Source of the DNA: Emcibacter sp.
Lineage (GTDB): Bacteria > Pseudomonadota > Alphaproteobacteria > Sphingomonadales > Emcibacteraceae
Direction of reading: 5' to 3'
DNA: 40,166 nt
Assembly (NCBI GenBank): GCA_021774875.1
Contig: JAJFIP010000252.1
Coordinates: forward strand, 1 to 40,166
In this document: positions 26,001-34,094 of the stretch, piece by piece
How positions within the stretch are numbered: position 1 is the stretch's first letter
Layout of the letters: each line of letters opens with the position of its first letter
The notes under the pieces: model-generated
The model's database searches: none
Told to the model about the DNA's origin: nothing
What the model saw: only the letters and a program-made list of their open reading frames with translations
Translations under genes and position numbers: made by a program

Positions 26001-27831
26001 CTCTGAAGCCGTGAAACTTGTCGCCGCCTTTGATCATCGGGATATATTCATTGATCCTGATCCTGATCCGGCCAAAAGCTTTAAAGAACGTCAGCGTATG
26101 TTCGACCTGTCGCGCTCCAGCTGGCAGGATTATAACAGCAAGCTAATCTCAAAAGGCGGCGGTATCTTCAGCCGCAAATCCAAGGCGATCAGCTTAAGTA
26201 CGGAAATGAAAAGCTTGCTCGGCTTTGACGATGCTCAGGAAAGTGCAACCCCCAATGAGCTGATGAAAGCAATTCTGAAATCCCACACAGATCTGCTGTG
26301 GTTTGGTGGAATAGGCACCTATATTAAATCTTCCCGCGAAAGCAATACCCAAGTAGGTGACCGGGCCAATGATGCCATCCGCATCAATGGCAATGACCTC
26401 AATTGTCAGGTTATTGCCGAGGGCGGGAATCTTGCCTGTACCCAAAGGGGCCGCATCGAATATTGCCTGAAAGGTGGCCTGATCAATACTGATGCCGTTG
26501 ATAATTCTGCTGGCGTGGATTGCTCTGATAATGAAGTAAATATCAAAATACTGCTCAATGCTCTGGTTCAGGACGGCAAGCTCACGCCAAAGCAGCGCGA
26601 CGCATTGCTGGTGGAAATGACCGATGAGGTAAGCGATATTGTTCTCAATGACAACTATCTGCAAACCCAGGCCATCAGTATAGCCCGCTCTAGCAGTATT
26701 CGAGAGCTTGACAGTTTCGTGCGCTTTATGGATGACCTGGAGAAAACAGCCAATCTGGATCGGGAGCTGGAATTTCTACCCTCTGATGACGATTTGATTG
26801 AACGCACAGAGCAGGAACTGGGTCTGACCCGGCCTGAAATAGCCATATTGGTCGCCTATTCCAAAATGGGTCTTTATGACGACCTGATGAAAAGCGATAT
26901 TCTGGATGACCCTTACCTTGATAAATTTCTCATCCGGGCTTTCCCGAAACAGCTCAGGGAAAAATATGCCCCGGAAATATGTAGCCACCAATTGAAGAAA
27001 GATATCATTGCCAAGGAAATCTGCAACGAAATTGTCAATCGCGGCAGCATTCAGGCCATCAAAGAAGAAACCGGCGCCATGCCAGCGGAAATAGCCCGGG
27101 CCTTTTATCTGGCGGCAGAAGTTTTTGAATTGACTGCACTCTACGAAGAAATAGAGAATCTGGACTATGTGGTACCCGCCACTATTCAGATCCTGATGCT
27201 GATGGATGTGGAGGCCTTTGCCCACCGCCAGACCATCTGGTTTCTTAATAACACCGATTCAAGCCGGCCCATAGAAGAAGTTATTGACCAGTTCAAACCC
27301 GGCGTCCAGCAATTATTCAGCAAATCATTTTCGCTTGAGAATCAAATTGATGACAGCCTGAAATTCAAGGTTGCCATGTATTGTGAGCAAAATGTTGGTA
27401 AGGATCTGGCAACCCATATCTCAAATCTGGAGTTGGAAATTGCTGCCTGTGATATTGTTATGGTCGCTGATGAAATGAAAATTGACGTGACCGATGTTGC
27501 ACAAGCCTACTTTATGCTGGGCGAAAAAATCGGCTTTGACTGGTTACGGGCCGAAGCCGATATGGTGGAATCCTCCGATCATTGGGATCGCCTGGCTGTC
27601 AACAGTGTGGTTGCTGATCTTCTGGATCAACAGAAGAATCTGACCCGGACGGCCCTGTGCGGACAAAAGAATGGCGATAGCATGAAAGCCACAAAAGCAT
27701 GGCTGAAAAAGGCAGAAAGTTCCACCAACCGCATCCAAAAACTGATCCGGGATTTCCAGACAACAGGCCGGGTCAATGTCACCAAACTAGGCTTTGCTGC
27801 CAGACAGATCAGAAATGTAATTGTGGATTAG
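23017..27831 (+). CDS. gdhB: NAD-specific glutamate dehydrogenase, large (GDH-180) type
   Basis: This enzyme reversibly deaminates glutamate to 2-oxoglutarate with NAD, mainly for glutamate catabolism. At 1604 residues it fits the GDH-180 class known from Caulobacter and Pseudomonas. The N-terminal 700 residues carry regulatory ACT-like regions. The catalytic core begins near 805 with GPVARGGLRWSDRREDYRTE, then LVKAQQVKNTVIVPVGAKGGF with the conserved lysines, and a nucleotide-binding GVGDMSGDVFGNGLL. A long helical C-terminal domain follows. The GTG start at 23017 has GAGGAA six bases upstream. No terminator was found, but a structured GC-rich element follows. Confidence 0.97.
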   Translation: MTSWTQKKLRIDAITDFASERLKSSQNNDFTSFVRDMYKYASPEELANRPIEELYAAALSLWKYSEKRDVGCCKIRVFNPTLEEHGWPATHTIIQIVNDDMPFLLDSVTSNLLEDGNDLHMLVHPIIERRRDQDGRVTTDEKREIVAESIMHIEITAMTDPAQISELEVKLNKVLKFIRAAIEDWKIMLGKMDRVSKNLAAAPKSVADPKQTQEAIKFLEWLKDDNFTILGYREYFHDLKDPHKTQGDGYGVLRDPDVYVLKGPDGLVPTSPEIEYFMEQPQVFLIAKANVKSLVHRVVHMDYVGFKNYDKNGKVISEIRFVGLFTSQSYNQQAQTVPFLDRKVRNVVDASGFAANSHDGRALLHILETLPRDELFQIEEDQLLETAMGILHLKVMPRCMAFIRKDRFERYVSALVYVPRDMYDSTLRGKVERILCEAFNGEISSHYAQLSNERIARWHFIIRTTPGSVPNPDAASINKRLAEVAQRWTDHLQEVLSDRWGEEVGTTLFRKYYRSFSSSYREHFDARFAVTDVEKLESLPDNQNIQFNFYHLAEDVDYAIRLKIYTSRKTIALSDCLPMLENLGLRVIEEYAFTVVTEESGESITHTIHDFYMEDPTKTSFDLSAMKEQLENTLRVVWIDSIDNDGFNKLVLRAGMSFHQVLILRIYSKYLRQLGLSYSEIYMQDTLTQYWEIARDLAALFEMLFKLTVPENINREKESGRLEKNIRKQLGKVDSLDQDRMLRSYLNVITSSLRTNFFQTEKDGIHKPYISIKIQSSAVKEAPKPRPYAEIFVYSPRIEGVHLRFGPVARGGLRWSDRREDYRTEVLGLVKAQQVKNTVIVPVGAKGGFVPKKMPVGGSREEILAEGIACYKIFISGLLDITDNLKDGAVIPPKGVIRRDDDDPYLVVAADKGTASFSDIANGLAQDYGFWLDDAFASGGSNGYDHKKMGITAKGAWVSVQRHFREKDINVQTDSITIVGVGDMSGDVFGNGLLCSEAVKLVAAFDHRDIFIDPDPDPAKSFKERQRMFDLSRSSWQDYNSKLISKGGGIFSRKSKAISLSTEMKSLLGFDDAQESATPNELMKAILKSHTDLLWFGGIGTYIKSSRESNTQVGDRANDAIRINGNDLNCQVIAEGGNLACTQRGRIEYCLKGGLINTDAVDNSAGVDCSDNEVNIKILLNALVQDGKLTPKQRDALLVEMTDEVSDIVLNDNYLQTQAISIARSSSIRELDSFVRFMDDLEKTANLDRELEFLPSDDDLIERTEQELGLTRPEIAILVAYSKMGLYDDLMKSDILDDPYLDKFLIRAFPKQLREKYAPEICSHQLKKDIIAKEICNEIVNRGSIQAIKEETGAMPAEIARAFYLAAEVFELTALYEEIENLDYVVPATIQILMLMDVEAFAHRQTIWFLNNTDSSRPIEEVIDQFKPGVQQLFSKSFSLENQIDDSLKFKVAMYCEQNVGKDLATHISNLELEIAACDIVMVADEMKIDVTDVAQAYFMLGEKIGFDWLRAEADMVESSDHWDRLAVNSVVADLLDQQKNLTRTALCGQKNGDSMKATKAWLKKAESSTNRIQKLIRDFQTTGRVNVTKLGFAARQIRNVIVD

Positions 27832-27898
27832 GTATCTATTGTAATATTTTATCCGCAAATGACGCAGTAACCGAGCCCGATCAGGGTGAGGCAAGGTC

Positions 27899-27969
27899 CC
27901 CATAAATTTTGGGTGGCCGCCCGAGCTTGCGCGAGGAGGGGGAGTGCGCGAGCACGGAGGAAATCCCCC
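27899..27969. repeat. GC-rich palindromic element between convergent gdhB and purH
   Basis: This element fills the gap between two converging genes. It starts with a near-perfect palindrome (CCCATAAATTTTGGG, 27899-27913). It ends with a hairpin whose outer stem GGGGGA / TCCCCC (27938-27943, 27964-27969) encloses a perfect GTGC-GCGA-GCAC hairpin (27944-27955) with a GNRA-type loop. The heptamer GCGCGAG occurs on both sides. No T run follows on either strand, so it is not a standard intrinsic terminator. It looks like a dispersed intergenic palindrome; copy number cannot be judged from one window. Confidence 0.55.
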
Positions 27970-27977
27970 ATCAACAT

Positions 27978-29558
27978 TTAATGCCTGAAATGGCGCATTC
28001 CGGTCATAACCATGGCGAGGCCGCGTTCATTGGCGGCAGCGATCACTTCATCATCACGCAGGGAGCCACCGGGTTGAATCACTGCCGTAACTCCGGCTTC
28101 TGCGGCACTGATCAGGCCATCGGCAAAGGGGAAAAAAGCATCTGATGCAACAACAGAGCCTTTGGTCATGACTTGTGAAAGACCAGCCGCTTCACTTGCA
28201 TCTTCAGATTTTCGGACTGCAACACGGGCACTATCAAGCCTGCTCATCTGCCCCGCACCAATGCCCACCGTTGCCCCATCCTTGACATAAATGATGGCGT
28301 TGGATTTCACATGCTTGCAAACGGTAAAGGCAAACAGCAGATCCTTCAGTTCCTGTTCGGTTGGCTCCCGTTCGGTGACTACTTTCAAATCTTCCATGGT
28401 AATTTTGCCATTGTCCCGGCCCTGCAACAGATAACCCCCTGCCACAGATTTAAGGGTCTGCCCCGCTGCGCGAGGATCAGCCAGGCCACCGGTGAGCAGC
28501 AGGCGCAAATTCTTCTTGGACGACAATAATTCCAATGCCGCCCCGTTGGCATCCGGGGCAATAACCACTTCGGTGAAAACTTTGGCAATTTCTGTAGCCG
28601 TAGCCTCGTCCAAAGTTCCGTTCAGGGCAATTATGCCGCCAAAAGCGCTAGTGGGGTCACAAATCAATGCCCGTTTATAAGCTTCGCTCATCGTCGCCGC
28701 TTTTGCCACACCGCACGGGTTGGCATGCTTGATGATCGCCACCGCAGGACTGGATTCGGGGTCAAATTCACTGACCAGCTCGAACGCCGCATCGGTATCA
28801 TTGAGATTATTATAGCTCAGCTCCTTGCCCTGAAGCTGCCGGGCTGTGGCAATGCCCGCGCGTTCATTGCGCGTGACATAGAAGGCCGCATCCTGATGTG
28901 GGTTTTCCCCATAACGCAAGATCTGCTGGCGGCTGGCGGTGATATTGATCCGGTCGGGATAGGTTTCGCCCTGCTGTTCTGCAAACCATGCCGAGATTGC
29001 CGCATCATAGGAGCCGGTGCGGGCAAAGGCCGTTGCCGCCAGCCTGCGGCGCAACTCTGCCGACGTCGCGCCATCATTTTCCAACATGGACGCCATGACC
29101 GCTTCATAATCACTAGTCTCCACCACTACGGTGACAAAGCTATGGTTTTTAGACGCCGAACGAATCATTGCCGGACCGCCAATATCGATATTTTCTATAC
29201 AGGTGGCGAAATCTGATCCTTTTTCCACAGTTTCTTCAAAGGGATAAAGATTAACCACCAGCAGATCAATGGCGGAAATGTCATGGTCGGTCATGGCTTT
29301 GACATGGGCTTCATTATTGCGCAGGGCCAAAAGTCCGCCGTGGATTTTCGGGTGCAGGGTTTTTACCCGGCCATCCATCATTTCAGGAAATCCTGTATGG
29401 TCAGAAACTTCTGTCACCGCGACTCCCGCTTCTGCCAGAGCCTTTGCCGTGCCGCCGGTGGACAGGATTTCAACGCCCTGCCTTTCCAGAAACTGTCCAA
29501 ATTTTATCAGTCCGCTTTTGTCTGATACGGACAATAATGCCCGTTTTATCGCTGCCAT
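27978..29558 (-). CDS. purH: Bifunctional AICAR formyltransferase/IMP cyclohydrolase
   Basis: PurH performs the last two steps of IMP synthesis. The IMP cyclohydrolase domain (about 1-200) begins [16 protein letters not shown] and includes TGGTAKAL and [15 protein letters not shown]. The transformylase domain includes [24 protein letters not shown] and [10 protein letters not shown]. From the ATG at 29558 the protein has 526 residues, the usual length. The open frame extends 60 bases further to an ATG at 29618, but the extra residues are not family-like. AGGAG lies 11 bases before the chosen start. It is the last gene of the rsmB-rpe-heparinase-purH run. Confidence 0.97.
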   Translation of the reverse strand: MAAIKRALLSVSDKSGLIKFGQFLERQGVEILSTGGTAKALAEAGVAVTEVSDHTGFPEMMDGRVKTLHPKIHGGLLALRNNEAHVKAMTDHDISAIDLLVVNLYPFEETVEKGSDFATCIENIDIGGPAMIRSASKNHSFVTVVVETSDYEAVMASMLENDGATSAELRRRLAATAFARTGSYDAAISAWFAEQQGETYPDRINITASRQQILRYGENPHQDAAFYVTRNERAGIATARQLQGKELSYNNLNDTDAAFELVSEFDPESSPAVAIIKHANPCGVAKAATMSEAYKRALICDPTSAFGGIIALNGTLDEATATEIAKVFTEVVIAPDANGAALELLSSKKNLRLLLTGGLADPRAAGQTLKSVAGGYLLQGRDNGKITMEDLKVVTEREPTEQELKDLLFAFTVCKHVKSNAIIYVKDGATVGIGAGQMSRLDSARVAVRKSEDASEAAGLSQVMTKGSVVASDAFFPFADGLISAAEAGVTAVIQPGGSLRDDEVIAAANERGLAMVMTGMRHFRH

Positions 29559-29633
29559 ATTATTGTCGCTCCTGTTTGATAAATATATTGATTTACGACC
29601 TAAAGGGTCATCTGCCATTTCGCAAGGGAAAAA

Positions 29634-31358
29634 TCAGATATTATGCTCTATGCGGCGCAGTGACCACTTAATAACAGTTTTCTTCAGATCGGCCTTTCCT
29701 GACACCACAATCTGCCTTGAATTCTGAACCCGCACGCCGTCCCCCAGATAAATGCTTTCCTCCAGAGCAATCATACCGCCCGAACATTGAAACTGCCAAT
29801 ATTCAGAAGTAGGTAGCCTGAGCAGCAGGCGATCTGCTGCCCCCTGCCGGCTTATGGTAAGGTCGGGATGAATATGAAAGCGCAGATCAAACTTCGGTGT
29901 GTGGGTGCCAACTTTCGGACATTCCAGAACATCCTCGCCGCGCAAATCATCGCCTGTTTCACTCAAATATATAGTCCGGTGATGAATAATACCAAAGCGA
30001 GACAGATAACCATCATGGCTGGCCTCCAGAAGACTATGACCTGCCTCAGATGTTGCTTTGCTGTTAACCCGCGTGGGCCCGTGACCGATCAGACCATCGT
30101 CACGGATTTCACTGGAATTCATATCATTCAGAATCAGGGTTGAGTGGGCGGCTGTTGACCGGGACAACTTATCAAAATCCGTTTCTGCCATCAGGGCAAG
30201 GGAACGGCTACTGCCGCAATTGACAATGATCCTCTGCTTACCATCGCTCATTTCAAAAGATAGTGTTCCGGCATGACATTTCTGGCTGATGTCCCTGTCT
30301 GCTGGCGGACCAGCATCCACGATTACTGCTACGACACCATTTGCAAGTCGTCTAAAGCCACTTTCCCCGCCGTCGCCACCAACAGCTTTCTCTTCCAAAT
30401 CTGCCGCAAAGGCAAAAGTTTTTGCAATATCCTGAGCATTTTGTTCAACCGAGCCATTGAATAAAGCCAGCCTGCCATCGCCGTGTAACAGATTTTTCAA
30501 CGCGGGGATCATTCGGCAGATCGCGTCGTCCAGAGTTTGTGGAATGTTGTGTGCTGTCGCTTTATAAGATGCCCGAATCATCAATAGATTCTGCAAAACC
30601 CGGTTCATATCTTCTGGACAGCGGGTGGAAATCCCGCCATCAGCCAGAATTTCCTGGGCCAGTGCCAACTTTAACAGGGCCGTACCTCTATCAAGCCAAC
30701 TTTCTCCACCCGGCACATAAAGCCCCGCAATAATCAGTCCGCCTATGGCCTGTATCCGGGGCAGACCCCGTAGCATTTCATCACCGGCATGATAAAGATG
30801 TCTCGCCTGCCGCGCCAATGAGTTCAGCAACTTGCTACGATATATCAGATCATCACTATCAAGAATCAGCGGCGCATAAGCCATCCAGCCGATCAACCGC
30901 TGACCGATAATATCCGGGGACCAGGCCAGGTCATGCCAACTGTCAAAATCCTGTAACCAGTTGCGCGTCAGTATAATCGCTTTGTCTCTGGCGGCCTTAC
31001 GGTCAACGACCCGGTTTAAATCCCGCAGCCAGCAAAAGGAATGTAAATGCTGTTGCCATTTCGGACTCAGATTCATTGCCTGCCAAATCTGACCATCCTG
31101 CCATTCGCCCTTGGCGTGATCAGGATTACTGAGCAATCCACCCTCATTAAAAAAATTGCCCGCCAGGATATGAGACCCAGCTGTTACCGATCCTGCCCAG
31201 GGGTCCTTCGGGGTACCAAGCAGGCGCAGAGGGTGGGGGCCCTTCAGGTAAAGTTCATGGATGGGGCTGGCATAAATCAGCTTCCTCGCCATTTCTTTCA
31301 GTCGTTTTAGCAGCCTTTCAGCTAGCGGTGTGACTGATTGACGACGAAGTTGCGACAT
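29634..31358 (-). CDS. Heparinase II/III family protein
   Basis: This 574-residue protein resembles polysaccharide lyase-like proteins conserved between rpe and purH in alphaproteobacteria. The N-terminal half (about 60-290) is helical, toroid-like, with WLRDLNRVVDRKAARD and CPEDMNRVLQNLLMIRASYK. The C-terminal half (about 330-570) is beta-rich and matches the heparinase II/III-like domain (SFEMSDGKQRIIVNCGSS, AAHSTLILNDMNSSEI). No signal peptide is seen, which is odd for a polysaccharide lyase and suggests a cytoplasmic or unconventional role. Its substrate is unknown. It starts two bases after the rpe stop. Confidence 0.88.
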   Translation of the reverse strand: MSQLRRQSVTPLAERLLKRLKEMARKLIYASPIHELYLKGPHPLRLLGTPKDPWAGSVTAGSHILAGNFFNEGGLLSNPDHAKGEWQDGQIWQAMNLSPKWQQHLHSFCWLRDLNRVVDRKAARDKAIILTRNWLQDFDSWHDLAWSPDIIGQRLIGWMAYAPLILDSDDLIYRSKLLNSLARQARHLYHAGDEMLRGLPRIQAIGGLIIAGLYVPGGESWLDRGTALLKLALAQEILADGGISTRCPEDMNRVLQNLLMIRASYKATAHNIPQTLDDAICRMIPALKNLLHGDGRLALFNGSVEQNAQDIAKTFAFAADLEEKAVGGDGGESGFRRLANGVVAVIVDAGPPADRDISQKCHAGTLSFEMSDGKQRIIVNCGSSRSLALMAETDFDKLSRSTAAHSTLILNDMNSSEIRDDGLIGHGPTRVNSKATSEAGHSLLEASHDGYLSRFGIIHHRTIYLSETGDDLRGEDVLECPKVGTHTPKFDLRFHIHPDLTISRQGAADRLLLRLPTSEYWQFQCSGGMIALEESIYLGDGVRVQNSRQIVVSGKADLKKTVIKWSLRRIEHNI

Positions 31359-31360
31359 GT

Positions 31361-32023
31361 TTATTCACCGCGAAGTTTTTGGATATTTATCTCATACTGG
31401 GACGGCCCACCAGTGAAGGTAGCGGTTCCAGCCACAAGAACATCGGCCCCGGCTTCCACTGCCCATCCTGCTGTTTCCATATTGATACCACCATCAACCT
31501 GCAGATCAATATCGCGGCCACTGTTATCGATCCTTTGTCTGATACGGCGGATTTTCTCCAACTGACTGACAATAAATTTCTGACCGCCAAATCCCGGATT
31601 AACGCTCATCACCAGAATCAGGTCCACCATATCCATCACATTGTCGAGCAGCTCTATGGACGTGCCGGGGTTGAGCGAAATTCCCGCCTTTTTATCCAGA
31701 GACTTGATCAGCTGGATTGTGCGGTGGCAATGGGGGGTTGCTTCAGCGTGGATGGTAATGATGTCACTGCCCGCATCAGCAAATTCCCTGATATAATTAT
31801 CCACCGGAGAAATCATCAGATGGACATCAAATGTTTTTTTACTGAACGGTCTGATCGCCTTGACCACGGCAGGGCCAATGGTAATAGCAGGTACAAAATG
31901 GCCATCCATAACATCCACATGAATGTAATCCGCGCCCGCAGCATCAATGGCGGCAATCTCCTCGCCCAGTCTGGCAAAGTCCGCGGAAAGGATCGAAGGG
32001 GCTATTCTGGTTTCTCTTTGCAT
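31361..32023 (-). CDS. rpe: Ribulose-phosphate 3-epimerase
   Basis: Rpe interconverts ribulose 5-phosphate and xylulose 5-phosphate in the pentose phosphate pathway. The 220-residue TIM-barrel protein has [15 protein letters not shown] at 8-22, the metal and catalytic residues in [11 protein letters not shown] (His35, Asp37, Asp40), [13 protein letters not shown], and the phosphate-binding VDGGIN followed by [11 protein letters not shown]. Its ATG overlaps the last base of the rsmB stop codon (TAATG), so it is translationally coupled to rsmB. Confidence 0.97.
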   Translation of the reverse strand: MQRETRIAPSILSADFARLGEEIAAIDAAGADYIHVDVMDGHFVPAITIGPAVVKAIRPFSKKTFDVHLMISPVDNYIREFADAGSDIITIHAEATPHCHRTIQLIKSLDKKAGISLNPGTSIELLDNVMDMVDLILVMSVNPGFGGQKFIVSQLEKIRRIRQRIDNSGRDIDLQVDGGINMETAGWAVEAGADVLVAGTATFTGGPSQYEINIQKLRGE

Positions 32024-33339
32024 TATGGTCCTTCTTCAGAAATTTTTACCAGACGACTGATGAAAAAACCATCCATGCCGCCGGATATATGATGCGGTAA
32101 AGTCTGAACATCGCCGCCGTCAAGACGAGAATTCTCAAATCCGGACAATTCCGCAAGGTCTATCCCTTTTCGTTTTACCGTTCCATTGCGGTCCAGTAAA
32201 GCCTTTATCTGCTCCGGGCCTTCTTCTGACTGAAGGGAACAGACGCAATAGATTAAAATACCGCCCACTGGCATCATACCAACTGCGGCATCCAACAGGT
32301 GGGTCTGTATTTCTGCCAGGGCCATAATATCCTTTGACCCTCTGGCGCGGCTCACATCCGGGTGGCGGCGCAGAGTACCCGTAGCTGAACATGGCGCGTC
32401 CAGCAGGATAAAGCCATATTCTTTGTCCGGTCTGAAATCTGCCGCATCTGACGTCACGACGTCACAGACAAGGTTTAGCCGGTCCATATTTTCCTGCAAC
32501 CGCCGGAGCCTTCGTGCTGAACGGTCCACCGCCGTAACCCGGCATCCGCTGGCGGCAAGCTGTGCAGTTTTGCCCCCGGGAGCCGCGCAAAGTTCCAGCA
32601 CCGGATCACCGCACCCTGCCCCTAGCAGATTTACCGGGAGACTGGCCGCCACGTCCTGTATCCACCAAGACCCCTCTTCATAACCAGCAAGATTCTGCAC
32701 TAGCCCCGCCTTTTCCACCCGGACCGAACCGCCCGGCAACAGAACCCCGTCCAGCATTTCCGCCCATGTCGCCCCCTCGCATTCGGGCTTCAGGGTGAAA
32801 TCCAGCGGCGGTTCGCCCAGTACAGCAATAGCTATTTTAGCGAACTCCTCTTTGCCATAGCGTGTCTGCCAATTTTCTTTCAGCCATTTGGGAATATTCA
32901 GGGTCGGGGAAAATCCGCCTGAAAATTTTTCCCTTTCCCGGTCTATGCGTCTGAGAATGGCATTGACCATGCCTTTGCAGTGGCGATCTGAAGTATTTTT
33001 CTGCTTGTCGGTCATTTTAACGGCAGAATTCACCGCTCCATGGGCGGCTACCTCCATATAAAGCAGCTGGGTGATGCCCAGTCTCAGAATATTACGGACT
33101 GTTTTCTGTTTGCCGGTCAGTTTCTTTTGGGTGCAATGATTGATCATGGCATCCAACTGGCCCAGATGGCGCAGGCAGGTGGTGCCCAGATGACGAACGA
33201 AACCCCGGTCCTGAACGGATAATTTATCCCCGAACTGGCGGCAAGTGTTGTCAAAGGCCTGATCCAGTGGCACATGATCATCGAGAATTTTTTCCAGAAA
33301 AGCAAGTGCTGCCCACCGGCCCGTCAGGTCATTTGCCAT
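32023..33339 (-). CDS. rsmB: 16S rRNA (cytosine-5) methyltransferase, RsmB family
   Basis: This enzyme methylates a cytosine of 16S rRNA (C967 in E. coli). The 438 residues begin with a NusB-like RNA-binding domain (about 1-140: [27 protein letters not shown]). A Rossmann methyltransferase domain follows. The SAM motif [15 protein letters not shown] lies near 245-258. LDAPCSATG near 315 carries one conserved cysteine and [11 protein letters not shown] near 360 carries the other. It is the first gene of the rsmB-rpe-heparinase-purH run, divergent from the DUF1674 gene; the 71-base AT-rich gap must hold both promoters. Confidence 0.94.
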   Translation of the reverse strand: MANDLTGRWAALAFLEKILDDHVPLDQAFDNTCRQFGDKLSVQDRGFVRHLGTTCLRHLGQLDAMINHCTQKKLTGKQKTVRNILRLGITQLLYMEVAAHGAVNSAVKMTDKQKNTSDRHCKGMVNAILRRIDREREKFSGGFSPTLNIPKWLKENWQTRYGKEEFAKIAIAVLGEPPLDFTLKPECEGATWAEMLDGVLLPGGSVRVEKAGLVQNLAGYEEGSWWIQDVAASLPVNLLGAGCGDPVLELCAAPGGKTAQLAASGCRVTAVDRSARRLRRLQENMDRLNLVCDVVTSDAADFRPDKEYGFILLDAPCSATGTLRRHPDVSRARGSKDIMALAEIQTHLLDAAVGMMPVGGILIYCVCSLQSEEGPEQIKALLDRNGTVKRKGIDLAELSGFENSRLDGGDVQTLPHHISGGMDGFFISRLVKISEEGP

Positions 33340-33410
33340 ATTTTATCCACTCGCCTTAACATAACTGCTATATATGTAATTAATATAAGATTTTAGCAAG
33401 AGAATGTCTG

Positions 33411-33566
33411 ATGAATGATCAAAGAAAACCACCGCCCTCACAAACGGATACCAAAGAAACGACTAACAGGAAGCCTGCCCCAACAAAAGAAGTCGGTGGT
33501 CGCAAAGGCCCAGAGCCAACCCGCTACGGTGACTGGGAAAATAATGGCATAACATCTGACTTTTAA
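33411..33566 (+). CDS. DUF1674 protein, SDHAF4-like succinate dehydrogenase assembly factor
   Basis: A 51-residue ORF starts at an ATG with AAGAGA eight bases upstream and ends at TAA. The C-terminal half, EVGGRKGPEPTRYGDWEN followed by GITSDF, is the hallmark of DUF1674. That family includes the mitochondrial SDHAF4 protein, which helps flavinylated SdhA join the complex. The N-terminal half is polar and probably disordered. The gene is divergent from rsmB and 24 bases upstream of the SixA-like gene. Membership is clear; the role in this organism is inferred. Confidence 0.9.
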   Translation: MNDQRKPPPSQTDTKETTNRKPAPTKEVGGRKGPEPTRYGDWENNGITSDF

Positions 33567-33590
33567 AAATAGGCCTGATCAACAAAACCA

Positions 33591-34091
33591 ATGAAACGAC
33601 TTTTTCTTCTCAGACATGCTAAAACCGGCTTTGGGCTCAGCGATCAAACCCGGCCCCTTGCAGAGCGCGGCAAACAAGAGGCCTTTTGGCTTGGACAATA
33701 TTTAAATAAAGCTGATCTGCTGCCCGAATATATTCTCTGCTCCTCTGCTGTCCGGGCCCAGGAAAGCCTGAGCCAACTTTTAAGCGGAGCAGAAACTGAC
33801 ATTACCCAGAGCATCCGCGACGATTTATATCTGGCTTCAGGACAAAATATGGCTGGTCTGGTCCGAACCCTCACATCAGCCATCAATAGCGCGATGATTA
33901 TTGGTCATAATCCGGGTCTTTCGTTATTATTTCAGGATTTGGTCGCTGATTCTGCCAATGCTGGTACTGGTGTGAATTATCCCACTTGTGCTGTTGGCAT
34001 ATTAGACTTTGACATAAATGACTGGTCTGACCTAAAAAGTAAGTCAGGACAGGTTGTTGAATTTATCATCCCGTCGGAAAAAATCGGATAG
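33591..34091 (+). CDS. SixA-like histidine phosphatase
   Basis: This 166-residue protein belongs to the histidine phosphatase superfamily. The catalytic RHAKT motif is at 8-12 (His9), the second histidine is in MIIGHNPGLS near 103-112, and an ARGK-like TRPLAERGKQEA segment lies in between. The best-known relative, E. coli SixA, dephosphorylates phosphohistidine of phosphotransferase proteins. Substrate here is unknown. It ends three bases before the patatin-like gene, so the two are probably translated together. Confidence 0.9.
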   Translation: MKRLFLLRHAKTGFGLSDQTRPLAERGKQEAFWLGQYLNKADLLPEYILCSSAVRAQESLSQLLSGAETDITQSIRDDLYLASGQNMAGLVRTLTSAINSAMIIGHNPGLSLLFQDLVADSANAGTGVNYPTCAVGILDFDINDWSDLKSKSGQVVEFIIPSEKIG

Positions 34092-34094
34092 TAA

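Noticed and set aside
29559-29618. Longer PurH starting at ATG 29618
   Set aside because: The 20 extra residues do not resemble PurH; the family starts at the ATG at 29558, which has an upstream AGGAG.
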